From NCBI GenBank assembly GCA_017619535.1, contig JAFZSD010000049.1, positions 1 to 60,939 on the forward strand: a stretch of 60,939 nucleotides of DNA, in the 5' to 3' direction. This stretch comes from Oscillospiraceae bacterium. GTDB lineage: Bacteria; Bacillota; Clostridia; Oscillospirales; Oscillospiraceae. The notes beneath the pieces are model-generated. The model did not search any database. It was not told the origin of the DNA and was given only the letters and a program-made list of their open reading frames with translations. Within the stretch, counting starts at the first letter, position 1. Each line of letters starts with the position of its first letter. This document shows, piece after piece, positions 58,835 through 60,939 of the stretch. The translations under genes and the position numbers were made by a program.

Positions 58835-60939
58835 TCAGCCGTGATACTCCAGACAGAGCATGGTCAGATCGTCGAACTGCTCCGCGTCTTTGACGAAGGC
58901 GTCGACCGCCGCGCGGACGTTCTTGAGGATCTGCTCCGGAGCAGCCTCAGGATCGGTGTTCAGCGCTGCGACCATACGGTCGGCGCCGAACATGTTGTTG
59001 TCCGCGTCCGTCGCTTCCGGAACGCCGTCAGTGTAGAGGAAGAGCTTGGAGCCCGGCTCCATCTGCAGCTCGTACTCCCTGTATCTGACGCCTTCCATAC
59101 CGCCGATGACGAGTCCGTGCTTGTCTTTGACAAGTTCGAACCCGCCGCCCGGCTTTCTGAGCACGGGGTACTCGTGCCCGGCGTTCGCCGCCGTGAGTTT
59201 TCCGGTGGATATCTCGAGGATGCCGAGCCAGACCGTGACGAACATCTCGGCCTGGTTGTTCGAGCAGATGGCCTCGTTCGTTTTCGTAAGTATCTCCGCT
59301 GCGGACTGTCCCATGTTCCCGTAGCTCTGCAGGATGACCTTGGAGACCATCATGAACAGCGCCGCGGGCACGCCCTTTCCGCTGACGTCCGCCATCACCA
59401 GACAGAGGTGATCGTCGTCGACGAGGAAGAAATCGTAAAAGTCGCCGCCGACCTCCTTGGCGGGATCCATGGAGGCGTAGAGATCGAACTCTTTCCTGTC
59501 GGGGAAGGGCGGGAACAGATGCGGGAGCATGCTGCTCTGTATCTTGTTCGCCATGGTGAGTTCGTTTTCGATGCGCTCGCGCTCTTTCTCCTCACGGTGC
59601 TTTTCCTCCAGAGCGCGCATCTTACGGCGCACGTAGGAGCGGACCAGCAGGGCGATGATCAGGGCGGCGGCAAGCCCCGCGAGGATGTGCACCCACGCAA
59701 GTTCGTAGAACGCCTTTTCCTTGACGATGGGGACCGAGAGGGTCTTGCTCTCCTGGCCCAGAGCGTCTTTAAGTTCCATCACGAACCGGTAGGAGCCGCC
59801 GGGCAGGTTGGTATAGGACACGGGCCCCAGCTCGCTGCGGCTCACCGTCGCCGCCTCGCGGTCGAAACCATCCAGATAATAGGATACCTGCGGATCGGTG
59901 AGCGAGTAACTGTATACATGGCCGTGGATAGTGAGTTTACGGACGTTTGAGGGAATAGTGAATCCGCCCGTCTCGTCGGGATAGATCCGAACGTCGTCCG
60001 CGTCGACGTACGGGACTGACTGCCTTATATCGCCGACTTTCTCCGGATCCTCCTCGATATTGACCTTCGCCACGCCTGAGCTTCCCGCGATGTAGAGATC
60101 GCCGTCATCAGTCAGCGCGCTGTATGAGTTGCTGGTCGCGATGCACGGCAGGCCGTTGGCCATGCCGTAGTGCAGGGGGCTCATCCTGCCGTTTTCGATG
60201 AGTTCGTCGGCAGGAAGCACGTAGATGCCGTCGCCGCTGAGGATCCACATGTCGCCGCGGCTGTTCTCATACATGTCGAAGTTGTTGGAGAACGGGAAGT
60301 TGCTCACCGTGGTCACGCGGTAATCCGAGGTCATATAAGCGAGAGAATTGCTGGTCACGAGCCAGTAGAGATCCCGCGCCTCGTCGTATTTTATGCGCAT
60401 TATGATGCCGGAACTGAGCCCGTCGTTTTTCCCGACGCAGCGGACTCCGTCCTTGTTTATCACGTAGATGCCGCCGCCGTTGGAGCCCAGGACGATGTCG
60501 CCGTTCGGCGCCGATACCACCGAGAGGCTCTCCGGATTGGCTATGCCGTCGCCGGTGCCGTAGGCTGCCGTGACGCGGTCGCCCTCGATGACGTTGACGC
60601 CGCCGGTGCAGGCGATGAGCATCGCGCCGTCCGGCGTCTCGCAGGCGATGCGGACATGCTCGGACAAAAGGCCGTCGGCCGCGGTGAAGGCCGTTATCTC
60701 TCCGCGGTCATACCGCAGCAGGCCGTGGGCCTGCCAGGTGGAGATCCACAGCCGTCCCTGACTGTCGGAGACGATGGAGCGGATGCGGCATCCGTTAAGG
60801 AGTTCCAGCAGGTCGTCAGCGCCCAGATCCTCACCGGACGCGGTCTTTGCCGAGGTCAGGGGGACGGAGGACACTGGCCCGTTCCCGTCGAGGATCATAA
60901 GCCCCGTGTCAGTTGCGACATACAGCTCGCCGTTATACA
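58835..60939 (-). CDS. Propeller-sensor SpoIIE-type protein phosphatase (5' end cut by window edge)
   Basis: At least 700 residues in frame to the window edge. The N-terminal part is a series of propeller blades (RIRSIVSDSQGRLWISTWQAHGLLRYDRG, LLIACTGGVNVIEG, YNGELYVATDTGLM at the edge). A Y_Y_Y-type Ig-like module (VYSYSLTDPQVSYYLDGFD) follows, with one membrane span (VHILAGLAAALIIALLV) and a C-terminal SpoIIE/RsbU phosphatase (GGDFYDFFLVDDDHLCLVMADVSGKGVPAALFM, FVTVWLGILEISTG, LFLYTDGVPEA). Outside ligand sensing would control dephosphorylation of the nearby STAS protein. The start codon is beyond the edge. Confidence 0.9.
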   Translation of the reverse strand, partial: YNGELYVATDTGLMILDGNGPVSSVPLTSAKTASGEDLGADDLLELLNGCRIRSIVSDSQGRLWISTWQAHGLLRYDRGEITAFTAADGLLSEHVRIACETPDGAMLIACTGGVNVIEGDRVTAAYGTGDGIANPESLSVVSAPNGDIVLGSNGGGIYVINKDGVRCVGKNDGLSSGIIMRIKYDEARDLYWLVTSNSLAYMTSDYRVTTVSNFPFSNNFDMYENSRGDMWILSGDGIYVLPADELIENGRMSPLHYGMANGLPCIATSNSYSALTDDGDLYIAGSSGVAKVNIEEDPEKVGDIRQSVPYVDADDVRIYPDETGGFTIPSNVRKLTIHGHVYSYSLTDPQVSYYLDGFDREAATVSRSELGPVSYTNLPGGSYRFVMELKDALGQESKTLSVPIVKEKAFYELAWVHILAGLAAALIIALLVRSYVRRKMRALEEKHREEKERERIENELTMANKIQSSMLPHLFPPFPDRKEFDLYASMDPAKEVGGDFYDFFLVDDDHLCLVMADVSGKGVPAALFMMVSKVILQSYGNMGQSAAEILTKTNEAICSNNQAEMFVTVWLGILEISTGKLTAANAGHEYPVLRKPGGGFELVKDKHGLVIGGMEGVRYREYELQMEPGSKLFLYTDGVPEATDADNNMFGADRMVAALNTDPEAAPEQILKNVRAAVDAFVKDAEQFDDLTMLCLEYHG

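Overview
The window looks like a chromosomal segment of a GC-rich anaerobic member of the class Clostridia, probably a gut organism. Pointers are strong Shine-Dalgarno sites, tRNA genes with encoded CCA, SLH and class B sortase surface proteins, a CotH-kinase protein, many MerB-free flavin/iron-sulfur reductases, XRE regulators and two cobalamin riboswitches. Family-level placement is not possible from the sequence alone.

Region 1 (1-18.6 kb) is dominated by metal-chelate uptake. A class B sortase (minus strand) is divergent from a FecCD-type ABC transporter (permease, ATPase, lipoprotein) that continues into a DDTD-motif protein, a tiny Cys protein and two Ig-like surface proteins, one ending in an SPKTG sorting motif. 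After a flavin-reductase pair, a GNAT, an M29 aminopeptidase and a uroporphyrinogen-decarboxylase-like methyltransferase comes a second transporter set. It lies behind a cobalamin riboswitch with its own terminator: a NEAT-like membrane-anchored protein, lipoprotein, permease and an ATPase with an extra C-terminal domain. A second cobalamin riboswitch precedes an SLH-anchored protein with repeated NEAT-like domains. I read this as a cell-surface-to-cytoplasm corrinoid capture route. A structured RNA with a near-consensus promoter lies at 893-1057.

Region 2 (18.7-24.9 kb) is housekeeping: aldehyde dehydrogenase, five tRNAs (Thr, Asp; Met, Glu, Val), and ddl-murF-rluD-like. Region 3 (24.9-28.7 kb) is an AT-richer accessory patch beginning directly behind tRNA-Val, with a DUF4143 ATPase, a SWIM protein and a decayed DUF6429 gene.

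Region 4 (28.8-40.8 kb) mixes regulators and small metabolic operons: PAP2 protein, two XRE proteins, a secreted CotH-kinase protein preceded by three operator-like repeats at an exact 30-bp period, a methyltransferase/hydrolase-GNAT/SDR/SGNH operon, a glutamate-synthase-like flavoprotein with rubredoxin-like modules at both ends, a MarR regulator flanked by two TTCGGnnCCGAA sites, and an ion permease.

Region 5 (40.9-45.6 kb) is a compact PAPS module: sulfotransferase, CysD, a CysN-CysC fusion and a TSUP transporter, with no PAPS or sulfite reductase; it looks built for sulfation rather than assimilation. Region 6 (45.7-51.5 kb) has a ThyX-like enzyme, an XRE-desulfoferrodoxin fusion, an old-yellow-enzyme/FAD oxidoreductase, a flavodoxin-like protein, a threonine-aldolase-like enzyme and a YjbR-EVE fusion.

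Region 7 (51.6-54.5 kb) is the most striking: a radical SAM/SPASM enzyme followed at once by a membrane protein whose predicted cytoplasmic tail carries a (Cys-Ala)6 run plus flanking cysteines, a candidate new RiPP-like post-translational modification pair. Region 8 (54.5-60.9 kb) has a lone MobA/MobL relaxase ending in a three-tier hairpin, a PspC protein, a STAS anti-sigma antagonist, a GH3-family enzyme and a truncated propeller/SpoIIE-type phosphatase, the last and the STAS protein suggesting a partner-switching pathway.
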